Program-made: the position numbers and the translations under genes
In this document: positions 1 through 7,389 of the stretch, one piece after another
How the letters are laid out: every line of letters begins with the position of its first letter
Position numbering within the stretch: the stretch's first letter is position 1
Assembly (NCBI GenBank): GCA_947628075.1
Contig: CANQYF010000020.1
Coordinates: 1 to 16,533 of the forward strand
From: an uncultured Bacilli bacterium
Lineage (GTDB): Bacteria > Bacillota_I > Bacilli_A > RF39 > UBA660
DNA: 16,533 nucleotides
Direction of reading: 5' to 3'
Notes under the pieces: generated by a model
What the model was told of the DNA's origin: nothing
Seen by the model: only the letters and a program-made list of their open reading frames with translations
Databases searched by the model: none

Positions 1-36
1 AGTTTTTCTTTTCAACTTATCGCTTAAGCTTTACTG

Positions 37-61
37 AACCCCCAGACTATCTGGGGGTTTT
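37..61 (+). terminator. Intrinsic terminator of a gene left of the window
   Basis: A perfect 10-bp stem (AACCCCCAGA at 37-46, TCTGGGGGTT at 50-59) closes a 3-base loop and is followed by TTTTCTC on the plus strand. On the minus strand the stem is followed by GTTCAGTAAA, which has no T tract. The hairpin therefore best serves a plus-strand gene ending before position 1, convergent with trigger factor. It may also help to stop trigger factor transcripts, whose stop codon lies 22 bases away. Confidence 0.65.
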
Positions 62-82
62 CTCATACAAAAAAGAATAATG

Positions 83-1336
83 TTATTTCTCATTATTCTC
101 TTTTAGAATTTCTAATGCTCTATGCATTCTCATATCATATTTTACAATATCCAAATTACCATAAGCTTCGATTAACTCTTCTTTTTTAATACCATAATTA
201 TCAGCCATTTCTTGAGCTTTCTTTTCTACTTCTTTTTCAGTAAAGTCAATCTCTTCTTTTTCAGCAATTTCTTCAATTACATAACGATATTTAAGTCTTT
301 TTATTGCTTCTGGTTCCATTTGTTTATGTAAATCTTCATGAGTAGTTCCAGTTATTTGATAATATTGATCAATTGTAATACCTTGAGATTGTAATTGCCT
401 TGCATAACCATCAATCATACGATGTACTTCTTCTGATATAATTTCAGGATTGATTTCTACTTCTAAATTTTCAGCAGCTTTAGCAAGTAAATCTTCAACA
501 AATTTATTTTCAATCTCTTCTTTTTTACGATCTTTAATAGTCTTTTCAACTTCTTTTTCAAATTCTTCTTTTGTTTTAATTTCTTCAAGACCTAAATCTT
601 TATAAAAATCTTCATTAATTTCAGGTAATACTTTGGTCTTAATTTCATGAATTTTAACTTTAAAAGTAACTGGTTTATTTTTTAAATCTTCTACATAATT
701 TTCTGGGAAAGTTAAATTTAAAGTGACTTCTTCATTTTCTTTTTTTCCAATAAGACCTTCTTCAAAGCCAGGAATAAAAGTATGAGAACCAATTTCTAAT
801 GGATAATTTTCTCCTTTTCCACCTTCAAGGGCTTTACCATCAACTTCACCATCAAAATCAATAACAACTGTATCGCCATTAGCAACTTCGCCATTTTCTT
901 TAACAACTACTTCTGCTAATTCTTTTCTTAAATTATCAATTTCAGTTTTTAATTCTTCTTTAGATACTTTAACAGTTTCCTTTTTAACTCCTAAATCTTT
1001 ATAAGAAGATAATTTAATTTCTGGCTTAGTAATAATTTTAAATTTAAAAATAATAGAAGCATCAGAAATACCGGTTACATCAACTGCTGGTTCAATAACT
1101 GGAGTTAAATTATTTTCTGCTAATAAATCTTTATAAGCAATATTAATTGCTTCATTTACAGCATCGGGATATAAAGATTCAATACCATATTTCTTTAAAT
1201 AAACTTCTTTAGGAGCAGTTCCTTTTCTAAAACCATCTATTTTAATATCCTTATTGTTTTTTTTAAATGCATTATCTAGACATTTAGTCCATTTTTCGCC
1301 TTCTAATTTAATTTCAATTTCATGTACGTTTTTCAT
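83..1336 (-). CDS. tig: Trigger factor, ribosome-associated chaperone and prolyl isomerase
   Basis: Trigger factor docks at the ribosome exit tunnel and shields nascent chains. The 417-residue protein shows the full family layout. An N-terminal ribosome-binding domain carries the signature GFRKGTAP at residues 35-42. An FKBP-type PPIase domain lies at about 152-232 (GDTVVIDFDGEVDG, then IPGFEEGLIG). A long helical C-terminal domain follows. The signature lies several residues closer to the N-terminus than in Escherichia coli, so the first strand is short. The ATG start is supported by an AAGAAGGA Shine-Dalgarno at 1342-1349. An extended -10 lies just upstream, so it is probably transcribed alone, 57 bases after the preceding gene. 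Confidence 0.97.
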   Translation of the reverse strand: MKNVHEIEIKLEGEKWTKCLDNAFKKNNKDIKIDGFRKGTAPKEVYLKKYGIESLYPDAVNEAINIAYKDLLAENNLTPVIEPAVDVTGISDASIIFKFKIITKPEIKLSSYKDLGVKKETVKVSKEELKTEIDNLRKELAEVVVKENGEVANGDTVVIDFDGEVDGKALEGGKGENYPLEIGSHTFIPGFEEGLIGKKENEEVTLNLTFPENYVEDLKNKPVTFKVKIHEIKTKVLPEINEDFYKDLGLEEIKTKEEFEKEVEKTIKDRKKEEIENKFVEDLLAKAAENLEVEINPEIISEEVHRMIDGYARQLQSQGITIDQYYQITGTTHEDLHKQMEPEAIKRLKYRYVIEEIAEKEEIDFTEKEVEKKAQEMADNYGIKKEELIEAYGNLDIVKYDMRMHRALEILKENNEK

Positions 1337-1364
1337 AGTTTTCCTTCTTTCAAAATACCACTTT

Positions 1365-1373
1365 ATTATAACA
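1365..1373 (-). promoter_or_regulatory. Extended -10 promoter for tig
   Basis: The minus strand reads TGT-TATAAT here, a perfect -10 hexamer with an upstream TG. It lies 28 bases before the trigger factor ATG and just after the stop of the preceding gene. No good -35 hexamer sits 16-18 bases upstream, so the call depends on the extended -10. A 6-bp inverted repeat (TATAAC at 1367-1372, GTTATA at 1377-1382) overlaps it. Confidence 0.5.
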
Positions 1374-1393
1374 TAAGTTATATTTAAATGCTA

Positions 1394-2266
1394 TTAATTT
1401 TTTCTTAAAACTCTAACATCGTTTTCTTCTTTAGATAACATAGCTAAATAGTCACCATGAATATCTAGAGAATTAGCTAAATTATATTGTGACACAATAG
1501 CATTATATTGATTTATTAAAGCTAACTTTTCTTTAGATGTTGCTTCTTTTTTATCCATTGTATTACTAATGATTAGAATTTGCGTAGGAATAGCCACTTT
1601 TTGATCATCAAAGTAACTACTTGGATTAGTTGGTGCAAATAAAGTTTCCACTACATATTTACCTAATAAATTAGGTGTTGAGAATCTATCTTGTAAAATT
1701 CCCATCATGAAATATGGACAATTTTGTTCATTGCTTTGAACATATAATAATTTTTCGGCATTACTAGTATGATTGCTATTTGTTCTATCTAAAAAGGTTT
1801 GTTTATCAAAATTTATTACCCCAAAATTAAAACGACTAAAATCAGATAATTGGGCAAAAATAGCACATTTAACCATTAAACGATAATAGTTAAATACTTT
1901 ACCTTTATTTTCAAAATCATATTTTAATACAGCTTCCATATTATCTATTAATAATTTTAATAAATCATAAGCGCCACGTACTTCGTCAACACCAAGAACA
2001 TTACTGCGGAAATCTTTATAATAATCCCCACTCAAGCTTTTAAAATCAATACCTAACATATGACAGACATTTTTAGGCATAATTTCAAAACTAAATTGTT
2101 TACCATCCGATAATATTATTTCATATTCTTTATCTTTATAATATTGTTCATAAAAATGAACTGCAGTAATCATTTTAGATGCGGCATTCTCGGAATAAGC
2201 TATTCCTGGATATGGCACTTTGTTTGCGCGAGATGTAACATATTCTAATTCTTTTAATGTAATCAT
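1394..2266 (-). CDS. Hypothetical protein, possibly PBECR4-like nuclease-fold
   Basis: A 290-residue soluble protein with no signal peptide or membrane segment. I do not recognise it with certainty. Residues 37-75 (FYEQYYKDKEYEIIL..., then VCHMLGIDFKSL) and a later segment (YYRLMVKCAIFAQLSDFSRF, then NFGVINF) recall the PBECR4 family. That is a proposed barnase/EndoU/colicin/RelE-like nuclease fold found in phage-related and Firmicutes proteins. The match is from memory of the pattern and catalytic residues cannot be assigned. The start is ATG with a G-rich Shine-Dalgarno (AGTGGGGGGT). The gene is monocistronic, with its own strong promoter and an unusual direct repeat upstream. Trigger factor follows with a separate promoter. 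Confidence 0.8.
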   Translation of the reverse strand: MITLKELEYVTSRANKVPYPGIAYSENAASKMITAVHFYEQYYKDKEYEIILSDGKQFSFEIMPKNVCHMLGIDFKSLSGDYYKDFRSNVLGVDEVRGAYDLLKLLIDNMEAVLKYDFENKGKVFNYYRLMVKCAIFAQLSDFSRFNFGVINFDKQTFLDRTNSNHTSNAEKLLYVQSNEQNCPYFMMGILQDRFSTPNLLGKYVVETLFAPTNPSSYFDDQKVAIPTQILIISNTMDKKEATSKEKLALINQYNAIVSQYNLANSLDIHGDYLAMLSKEENDVRVLRKN

Positions 2267-2296
2267 AATAACCCCCCACTTAAAACGAATGCTGCT

Positions 2297-2325
2297 ATTA
2301 TACTATATCTATACAAAAATGTAAA
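2297..2325 (-). promoter_or_regulatory. Sigma-70/SigA promoter of the 290-residue gene
   Basis: On the minus strand TTTACA (2320-2325) and TATAAT (2297-2302) are separated by exactly 17 bases. That is one mismatch in the -35 and none in the -10. Transcription would start near 2290, giving a leader of about 24 bases before the ATG at 2266. Confidence 0.72.
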
Positions 2326-2329
2326 GTTC

Positions 2330-2347
2330 ATCCCAATTTTATCCCAA
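2330..2347 (-). repeat. Direct repeat TTGGGAT x2, 11-base period, upstream of -35
   Basis: The minus strand reads TTGGGAT-AAAA-TTGGGAT, with half-sites at 2341-2347 and 2330-2336, followed by GAAC and then the -35 hexamer. The two copies are identical and lie one helical turn apart on the same DNA face. Position and spacing resemble activator sites for OmpR/PhoP-type response regulators. Binding by any protein is inference. Confidence 0.5.
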
Positions 2348-2360
2348 CTTTAATCAAGAA

Positions 2361-2385
2361 AAAAGAAAAAAGCCTATATTAGGCT
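2361..2385 (-). terminator. Intrinsic terminator of the ireB-greA operon
   Basis: On the minus strand AGCCTA (2380-2385), loop ATA and TAGGCT (2371-2376) form a perfect 6-bp stem followed by TTTTTCTTTT. The upstream arm contains the last bases of greA and its TAA stop codon (2379-2381), so the terminator begins inside the coding sequence. Confidence 0.82.
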
Positions 2386-2849
2386 ACTTTTAAAATTTTT
2401 ATATTATAACCACCATTAGGGCTCTCGACATTAACTTCGTCGCCTTCTTTATGGCCTTTTATCGCAAGACCAATTGGAGATTCAACTGATATTTTATTAT
2501 TGAAAGGATCAGCTTCAACTGAAGAAACAATTTTATATTCTTCTTCATCACCATCTTCGTCTTGAATAGTTACTATAGAGCCTATTCCAATACCACTACC
2601 CTTTTTACGAGTATCAACTATTTTACTATGTTCTAATTTATATTCTAATTCTTTAATTCTTGCTTCAATTTGCGCTTGGTCATTACGGGCAGCATCATAA
2701 TCAGCATTTTCAGATAAATCACCCATTGCTCTAGCTTCTTTTAAAGCAATAATTACTTCTTTTCTCTTAACATTTTTTAATTCATTTAATTCATTTTCTA
2801 ACTCTAAATAGCCATCAGCAGTTAGTTCGAAAAAATCTTCTTTTTTCAT
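2379..2849 (-). CDS. greA: Transcription elongation factor GreA
   Basis: GreA enters the RNA polymerase secondary channel and stimulates cleavage of backtracked transcripts. The N-terminal coiled coil carries the acidic tip motif GDLSENADYDAAR, with Asp44 and Glu47 of this start. The C-terminal FKBP-like domain follows (IGSIVTIQDEDGDEEEYKIV, then SPIGLAIKGHKEGDEV). With the ATG at 2847-2849 the protein has 156 residues, normal for the family. An upstream in-frame TTG at 2871-2873 would add eight residues, but the AAGGAG Shine-Dalgarno (2860-2865) lies inside that extension, so the ATG is the real start. It is last in the operon, 38 bases after trhP2; udk, which precedes greA in Bacillus subtilis, is absent. 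Confidence 0.96.
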   Translation of the reverse strand: MKKEDFFELTADGYLELENELNELKNVKRKEVIIALKEARAMGDLSENADYDAARNDQAQIEARIKELEYKLEHSKIVDTRKKGSGIGIGSIVTIQDEDGDEEEYKIVSSVEADPFNNKISVESPIGLAIKGHKEGDEVNVESPNGGYNIKILKVA

Positions 2850-2887
2850 AAAAACATTTCTCCTTTTAATCAACTTACAAAATGATA

Positions 2888-4072
2888 CTATAAAACATCT
2901 TTTTTGTCAAATAATTTTATACGCATCATGCTATAAGGGGAAATTGCCCCTGAAAAAGGCAAAAACACCTTCATTTTTGGATGTCTTGCCACCTCAATTG
3001 ATGTCATATTTTCATCTAATATCGTACTTATAGTATATGTAAAAGGATCAAAATTAGGACCAATAAATTCAACGACATCGCCAACTTTAAAATAATTTCT
3101 TTGTTCTAATTCAATTAAGCCTTTTTCTTTATCATAGTCTAACACGATACCTAAAAAATCTTGATTACTTACTTCTGTACGGTCAGCAAAATAACTTTCA
3201 TTTTCGGTAGGGAATTTATGGAAAAATTGAGGTGTTGTATCTCGATTAGCTACTCGATCTAAAACTTTTTCGAAATATTCTTTTTCATTTTCAGTAATGG
3301 TTTTATTTAAAATACTATCAATAATCTTTCTATAACACATAATAACTGTAGCTATATAATATACTGAACGCATACGACCTTCAATTTTAAAAGATTGAAC
3401 CCCAATATTTATCATATCTTCTAAATATTCAACCATATTTAAATCTTTACTCATAAGAGTAAAATCAGGATTATCTTCTGTTTTAAAAACCCAACGACAA
3501 ATTTGTGCACAACCACCCCGATTAGAATCTCTTTTCGTACAATAATTGGATAAAACACATTTACCACTTACCGCTGTACACATTGCCCCATGAATAAAAC
3601 ACTCTAAAGAGGCATTTGTTTCTTTTTTAATTTTTATTATATCTTCTCTAGTTGCTTCCCTAGCTAACACAAATCTTTTAACTCCCATATTTTGCCAAAA
3701 TTTAATAGCTTTATAATTTAAAGTACTAGCTTGGGTTGATAAAATAACTTCTAGATCATTTTGAAGAGCTAATTTTACTCCCACTATATCACTAACAATG
3801 ACTGCGTCAACATTTAATTCTTTTAATTTCTTTAAATAATCTTCTAAACCAATTAAATTTTGATCATGAAAAACTATATTTACGGTTACATAAATTTTTT
3901 TATTTAATTTATGAGCAAACTCACAAGCAAGTTTTATTTCTTCAATTGTAAAATTCTTCGTATTTGCTCTTAAACTATAATCTTTGCCCCCAATATATAC
4001 AGCATCAGCGCCATATAATAGAGCAATTTTTAAGCGTTCTAAATCACCAGCTGGTGCTAATAACTCAATCAT
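2888..4072 (-). CDS. trhP2: Peptidase U32-family tRNA U34 hydroxylation protein TrhP2 (YrrO-like)
   Basis: U32-family enzymes of the TrhP/RlhA type use prephenate-dependent chemistry to hydroxylate RNA. TrhP1 and TrhP2 together make 5-hydroxyuridine at tRNA wobble position 34 in Bacillus. The 394-residue protein begins LLAPAGDLERLKIALLYGAD. It carries the U32 signature at 157-175 (E-C-F-I-H-G-A-M-C...S-G-K-C-V-L-S). Cysteines 165, 172, 188 and 192 are the expected Fe-S ligand set. KIEGRMRS lies further on, and a C-terminal beta domain is present (FLGIVLDYDKEKGLIELEQR). ATG at 4072 is preferred over GTG at 4081 because AAGGGTGA falls at the right distance. The gene overlaps the 3' end of trhP1 by 8 bases, implying coupled translation. 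Confidence 0.9.
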   Translation of the reverse strand: MIELLAPAGDLERLKIALLYGADAVYIGGKDYSLRANTKNFTIEEIKLACEFAHKLNKKIYVTVNIVFHDQNLIGLEDYLKKLKELNVDAVIVSDIVGVKLALQNDLEVILSTQASTLNYKAIKFWQNMGVKRFVLAREATREDIIKIKKETNASLECFIHGAMCTAVSGKCVLSNYCTKRDSNRGGCAQICRWVFKTEDNPDFTLMSKDLNMVEYLEDMINIGVQSFKIEGRMRSVYYIATVIMCYRKIIDSILNKTITENEKEYFEKVLDRVANRDTTPQFFHKFPTENESYFADRTEVSNQDFLGIVLDYDKEKGLIELEQRNYFKVGDVVEFIGPNFDPFTYTISTILDENMTSIEVARHPKMKVFLPFSGAISPYSMMRIKLFDKKDVL

Positions 4073-4847
4073 CTGAATCACCCTTTAATTTATAAATTGT
4101 TTCTTGATATAAAAAACCAGTATCAGTTGATAAATCACTCTTTCCTTTTAGAATATTGGCAAGTTCTTTAACACTTAAAAAAGTATTCATTATTAAATAA
4201 TATTGACAAGGTAAATCTAAAAGTTCTAATCCATTATATAATGGTAAATGATAGAGTACAGTTCCAAATTCATTTTCATAAACTAAAAATTCATTATTAT
4301 CATTAACAATTTTCATCGGATTTTTGGCCTTAACTTTATGATAATTTTGATAATTACTTATTAAATGTCTTCGGGAATACATAGCTTGCAAATAACCTAA
4401 AACCATTACGGTTAATTTATTAGGCATTTTATTAATAATATATTCTAATTCATTCTTCGTAATATCAGATGACACTACTACTGAATCAACATATTCCATA
4501 TAAATTTTGATTGATTCTATATTAGTATTGAAATGATTTAAATATAATATTTTAATAATATCTAAATTCTTAACTAATTCTAAAACTCCTAAATCATCAA
4601 AAATAATTCCCATAATATTTGCGGGGATATTTTTTAAAATTTTTTCTAATTCTAAAATACTATTATTATCGAGTACTCTATTTATAAAAATAAAGCCTTT
4701 TTCTTTAATATCTGAAATTAAAAAAGTATTAGGTATGCCTACACAAAAATTTTGTAATGGATAAACAAAATTATTGATACCTAATCTTTTTAATTCTGAA
4801 ATATCTTTTAAATCATTAATGGTTACTAATAACTCTTTATTTTTCAT
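4065..4847 (-). CDS. trhP1: U32-like partner protein TrhP1 (YrrN-like)
   Basis: By length (260 residues), N-terminus (MKNKELLVTIND) and position between the methyltransferase and the longer U32 protein, this matches YrrN/TrhP1, the partner of TrhP2 in wobble uridine hydroxylation. The region equivalent to the U32 signature (LGYLQAMYSRRHLISNY) has no cysteine cluster, so it probably does not hold an Fe-S centre itself and acts as a subunit. The protein is diverged, and assignment leans strongly on synteny. The start ATG at 4845-4847 overlaps the last 11 bases of trmR. An upstream GTG at 4857-4859 is possible, but the family begins with the MKxxELLVT pattern. It stops with TGA inside the start region of trhP2. 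Confidence 0.75.
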   Translation of the reverse strand: MKNKELLVTINDLKDISELKRLGINNFVYPLQNFCVGIPNTFLISDIKEKGFIFINRVLDNNSILELEKILKNIPANIMGIIFDDLGVLELVKNLDIIKILYLNHFNTNIESIKIYMEYVDSVVVSSDITKNELEYIINKMPNKLTVMVLGYLQAMYSRRHLISNYQNYHKVKAKNPMKIVNDNNEFLVYENEFGTVLYHLPLYNGLELLDLPCQYYLIMNTFLSVKELANILKGKSDLSTDTGFLYQETIYKLKGDSDD

Positions 4848-5433
4848 CTTTCCATACACTTACAGATAATCCATCACCAATATCATAGAAATCTGTTTTA
4901 AATTCTTCGTTATCCTTTAAAAAGTCAATATAGTTTTCTATTTTTTCAACTAATCCTTTTAAATTTTTACTTTCAATTTTATCACTCTTACCAACATAAC
5001 CATGAAATTTTAAATTGTCAGTAATAATTGCCCCATCTTCTTTTAGAAAATATTTATATTTTTCAAAGAATTTTATATATTGCCCTTTAGCAGCATCAAT
5101 AAATATTAAATCATATTTAACTTCTTCGGATAAATTAACATCTAAGGCGTCTTGAAATACAACATTGATTTTTTTATCCATTCCGCATCTTTTGACATTT
5201 TTTAAGCATTCCATATAACGTTCTTCATCACGTTCAATAGTTGTTACTAAAACATCATCTTTTGCACTTGCCATTAAAATAGCGGAATATCCAATCGCCG
5301 AACCTATCTCTAAAACACTTTTAACATTGTGTTCTTTTATATATTTCATTATAAATGCAATTGACTTTTTTTCAATAATTGGCACATTTTTTTCCTGTGC
5401 ATAATCTTCCATTTCTAATATTAATTCTTTCAT
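4837..5433 (-). CDS. trmR: tRNA 5-hydroxyuridine methyltransferase TrmR (YrrM), class I SAM O-methyltransferase
   Basis: The 198-residue protein is a catechol-O-methyltransferase-type class I enzyme. The SAM motif I is LEIGSAIGYS at 41-50, followed by TTIERDEE at the end of strand 2. The metal/substrate motifs are FIDAAKGQY (111-119) and ITDN (137-140). In Bacillus, YrrM/TrmR methylates 5-hydroxyuridine 34 to 5-methoxyuridine. The two genes that follow encode the hydroxylating pair, so the pathway order is encoded together. The Shine-Dalgarno AGGTGG lies over the stop region of mltG. The 3' end overlaps trhP1. A generic small-molecule O-methyltransferase is the alternative, but gene order argues for TrmR. 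Confidence 0.88.
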   Translation of the reverse strand: MKELILEMEDYAQEKNVPIIEKKSIAFIMKYIKEHNVKSVLEIGSAIGYSAILMASAKDDVLVTTIERDEERYMECLKNVKRCGMDKKINVVFQDALDVNLSEEVKYDLIFIDAAKGQYIKFFEKYKYFLKEDGAIITDNLKFHGYVGKSDKIESKNLKGLVEKIENYIDFLKDNEEFKTDFYDIGDGLSVSVWKDEK

Positions 5434-5436
5434 ATA

Positions 5437-6471
5437 TTACCACCTATACAGTTTTATAAGCTCTTGAAATTCTTGATAAGTTTTTGCAAAATGTAACTTA
5501 CCATTTTCATCAGCGTAAAAATATAAATAATCCGTATTACTAGGATTTAAAGCAGCTTTTATTGATTTCTCACTTGGGCTTGAAATTGGTCCAACTGGTA
5601 AGCCTAAAAAACTGCTAACCCTAGTATTATATGCGTTTTTATTAGCTAAGTCAACCTCATTAAGCTCTTCCCCTAACGCTTTCCTTACCCCATAATAGGT
5701 TGTTACATCCATTCCTAGATTCATATTTTGAGCTAATCTTTTTCTTATTACTTGACTAACTATAGGGCGATCATCATTTTGCATTGTTTCATTTTCAATA
5801 ATACTAGCCATCGTCAATATTTCATGACTTGTATAACCCGATTCTTTAATTAAATCACGATAATTATTTAAAATTTGTTCTGTTTTAGCAAGAGTTTTAT
5901 CAAAAATATCCTCCAATTTAGCATTTTTAGAAAAAGAATAAGTAGCAGGAAAGACATAACCTTCTAAAGAATAATAAATATCACTATTTAAAATATCATC
6001 ACTAACAAATTCATATTTGGAAATAAGACTTTTTAAATATTGTTGATCATTTAATAAATTTAATATTTCTTCTTCTTGATAACCAAAATTTTCTTCAATT
6101 TGTTTCATATAATCAGTTATTCTTTTACCTTCAATAAAAGTTATTTTAACTTCACTGGCATAAAGTTTACCTTCATCAAATCTTTTAAATATTTCTTGAA
6201 CACTTTCGCTTCTATCAAGTTCATATGTTCCCGCTTGGACAATTAAATCTTTATGTAAAGATACATAAATAGCTGTCGCTATCTTACTTTTAATGATTCT
6301 TGCTTCATATAAGTTATTGATAACTTCTTTAGTACTTGTTCCTCTTGCAATGGTAAAATTAACTAAATCACTTTTATTACTAACACTAGTTAAACCATAA
6401 AAATAAAGACCTATTAATAATAAAATAATTATTAAAATACCTATTAAAATATATATTAATTTCTTTTTCAT
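5437..6471 (-). CDS. mltG: Endolytic peptidoglycan transglycosylase MltG (YceG family)
   Basis: MltG is a membrane-anchored lytic transglycosylase that cuts nascent glycan strands and sets their length. The 344-residue protein has a short basic start and one transmembrane helix (about 5-26), then a LysM-like region (VNFTIARGTSTKEVINNL). The YceG catalytic domain follows, with LEGYVFPATY at 169-178 and ASIIENET at 222-229; Glu226 corresponds to the catalytic glutamate. NPSNTDYLYFYADENGKLHF near the end is typical. ATG at 6469-6471 is chosen because MKKK directly precedes the membrane helix. An in-frame ATG at 6483 overlaps the preceding gene and would add four residues. The stop TAA lies 3 bases before trmR. 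Confidence 0.95.
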   Translation of the reverse strand: MKKKLIYILIGILIIILLLIGLYFYGLTSVSNKSDLVNFTIARGTSTKEVINNLYEARIIKSKIATAIYVSLHKDLIVQAGTYELDRSESVQEIFKRFDEGKLYASEVKITFIEGKRITDYMKQIEENFGYQEEEILNLLNDQQYLKSLISKYEFVSDDILNSDIYYSLEGYVFPATYSFSKNAKLEDIFDKTLAKTEQILNNYRDLIKESGYTSHEILTMASIIENETMQNDDRPIVSQVIRKRLAQNMNLGMDVTTYYGVRKALGEELNEVDLANKNAYNTRVSSFLGLPVGPISSPSEKSIKAALNPSNTDYLYFYADENGKLHFAKTYQEFQELIKLYRW

Positions 6472-6475
6472 ATAA

Positions 6476-6679
6476 CTACCCATTTATTCTTTCTAAAATT
6501 TTATTTAACATCGCAATTTCTTCATCTTTTAATGATTTTAATTTATCAGAAACTACTTTTCCCCCATAATATTTTCCACTAATTTCATCTTGATAAATTA
6601 AATAATCTTCATTATTTTTTTCTAATCGTAATATTACTTTAAAGTTTCTTTCTTTACCTTTACTATTTTTTAATATCAT
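6476..6679 (-). CDS. DUF1292 family protein (YrzB-like)
   Basis: A 67-residue protein of the DUF1292/YrzB family, which has no established biochemical role. The pattern VILRLEKNNEDYLIYQDE..., then DEEIAMLNKILERI, matches a small beta-rich fold ending in an acidic helix. It is shorter than the roughly 90-residue Bacillus protein. Identification is strengthened by its position between ruvX and mltG, as in Bacillus and many Firmicutes. The start ATG overlaps the ruvX stop as ATGA (6676-6679), so translation is probably coupled. Confidence 0.82.
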   Translation of the reverse strand: MILKNSKGKERNFKVILRLEKNNEDYLIYQDEISGKYYGGKVVSDKLKSLKDEEIAMLNKILERING

Positions 6680-7092
6680 TTTTTCACTCTTTTTAAATAA
6701 CTTTCTAGTATTATAGCTGCCGCAATACTATCTAATTTCTTTTTGGTGTTTTTAAGATGTTCATTATTTAAATGAATAATATCTTCAGCACTCTTAGTTG
6801 TTAACCTTTCATCAATTAATTCAACTTTTATATTATTTTTTTCCAGTAATTTTTGAAAATTTAAACTTCTATTACCGGCAAAACCAATACTGCCATCCAT
6901 ATTTTTAGGAAGTCCTAAAACTACTAAACCAATTTCTTCTTCCTCTATAATTTTTTTAACAAGAGGAATAACACTTTCATAATCTTCACTTTGAAAATTA
7001 AGAGTCTTTAAAGGACTTACAAAAGTATTAGTTTTATCTGTAATACTTATTCCTAAGCTTTTAGTTCCTAAATCTAATCCTAAATAACGCAT
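6676..7092 (-). CDS. ruvX: Putative Holliday junction resolvase RuvX/YqgF (pre-16S rRNA nuclease)
   Basis: RNase H-fold protein of 138 residues with the normal YqgF layout: YLGLDLGTKSLGISITD at 3-19 including catalytic Asp7, VLGLPKNMDGS, LIDERLTT, and DSIAAAIILESYL at the C-terminus. Family members were proposed as Holliday junction resolvases and are implicated in 16S rRNA 5'-end maturation. The ATG directly abuts the TAA of ireB (7093-7095), with GAAGG just upstream inside that gene. The stop TGA overlaps the next gene by four bases. Confidence 0.96.
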   Translation of the reverse strand: MRYLGLDLGTKSLGISITDKTNTFVSPLKTLNFQSEDYESVIPLVKKIIEEEEIGLVVLGLPKNMDGSIGFAGNRSLNFQKLLEKNNIKVELIDERLTTKSAEDIIHLNNEHLKNTKKKLDSIAAAIILESYLKRVKK

Positions 7093-7335
7093 TTATTTAC
7101 CTTCGTATGAATTTATTAAAGCCAGTAAAATTTCTTCTCTTTTTAAATTTTTTATTTTTTCTCTGGCTCCTTCGTAATTTGATATATAAGTTACATCACC
7201 AGTTAATAAATATCCTACTAATTGATTTTCAGCTTTATAACCTTTTTTTTCTAATGACAATATTACTTCATTTAAAGTTAGTAAAATCAATTCTTGCCTT
7301 AAAGCCGCAACATTAAATATACTAGTTTTATCCAT
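7093..7335 (-). CDS. ireB: IreB family regulatory phosphoprotein (DUF965)
   Basis: The 80-residue protein matches IreB/YrzL: GYKAENQLVGYLLTGDVTYISNY corresponds to the diagnostic family core, and the start MDKTSIFN corresponds to the N-terminal phosphorylated tail. In Enterococcus, IreB is phosphorylated on N-terminal threonines by the PASTA kinase IreK and restrains cephalosporin resistance. Here one threonine (Thr4) followed by a serine is available. It is first in the eight-gene operon, with an AAAGGGTAG Shine-Dalgarno and its own promoter. In Bacillus, alaS lies upstream instead. Confidence 0.93.
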   Translation of the reverse strand: MDKTSIFNVAALRQELILLTLNEVILSLEKKGYKAENQLVGYLLTGDVTYISNYEGAREKIKNLKREEILLALINSYEGK

Positions 7336-7359
7336 ATTACTACCCTTTCACTCTTAATA

Positions 7360-7388
7360 ATTTTATCAAATTACTACCCTATTTTCAA
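7360..7388 (-). promoter_or_regulatory. Promoter of the ireB-greA operon
   Basis: The minus strand has TTGAAA (7383-7388), a 17-base spacer and TAAAAT (7360-7365) with TGA directly before it, giving an extended -10. The -35 begins just after the stop codon of the upstream ATPase gene. Transcription would start near 7353, about 18 bases before the ireB ATG. Confidence 0.62.
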
Positions 7389-7389
7389 C

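Noticed and set aside
37..61. Hairpin as the terminator of tig on the minus strand
   Set aside because: The stem is followed by GTTCAGTAAA on that strand, without a T tract; the plus orientation fits better.
2871..2873. TTG start giving a 164-residue GreA
   Set aside because: It lies upstream of, and reads through, the AAGGAG ribosome-binding site; the ATG at 2849 gives normal family length.
7336..7380. Direct repeat ATTACTACCCT at 7336-7346 and 7370-7380
   Set aside because: One copy is the ireB Shine-Dalgarno region and the other lies in the promoter spacer. With only 11 bases and one pair, chance is plausible and no function is suggested.
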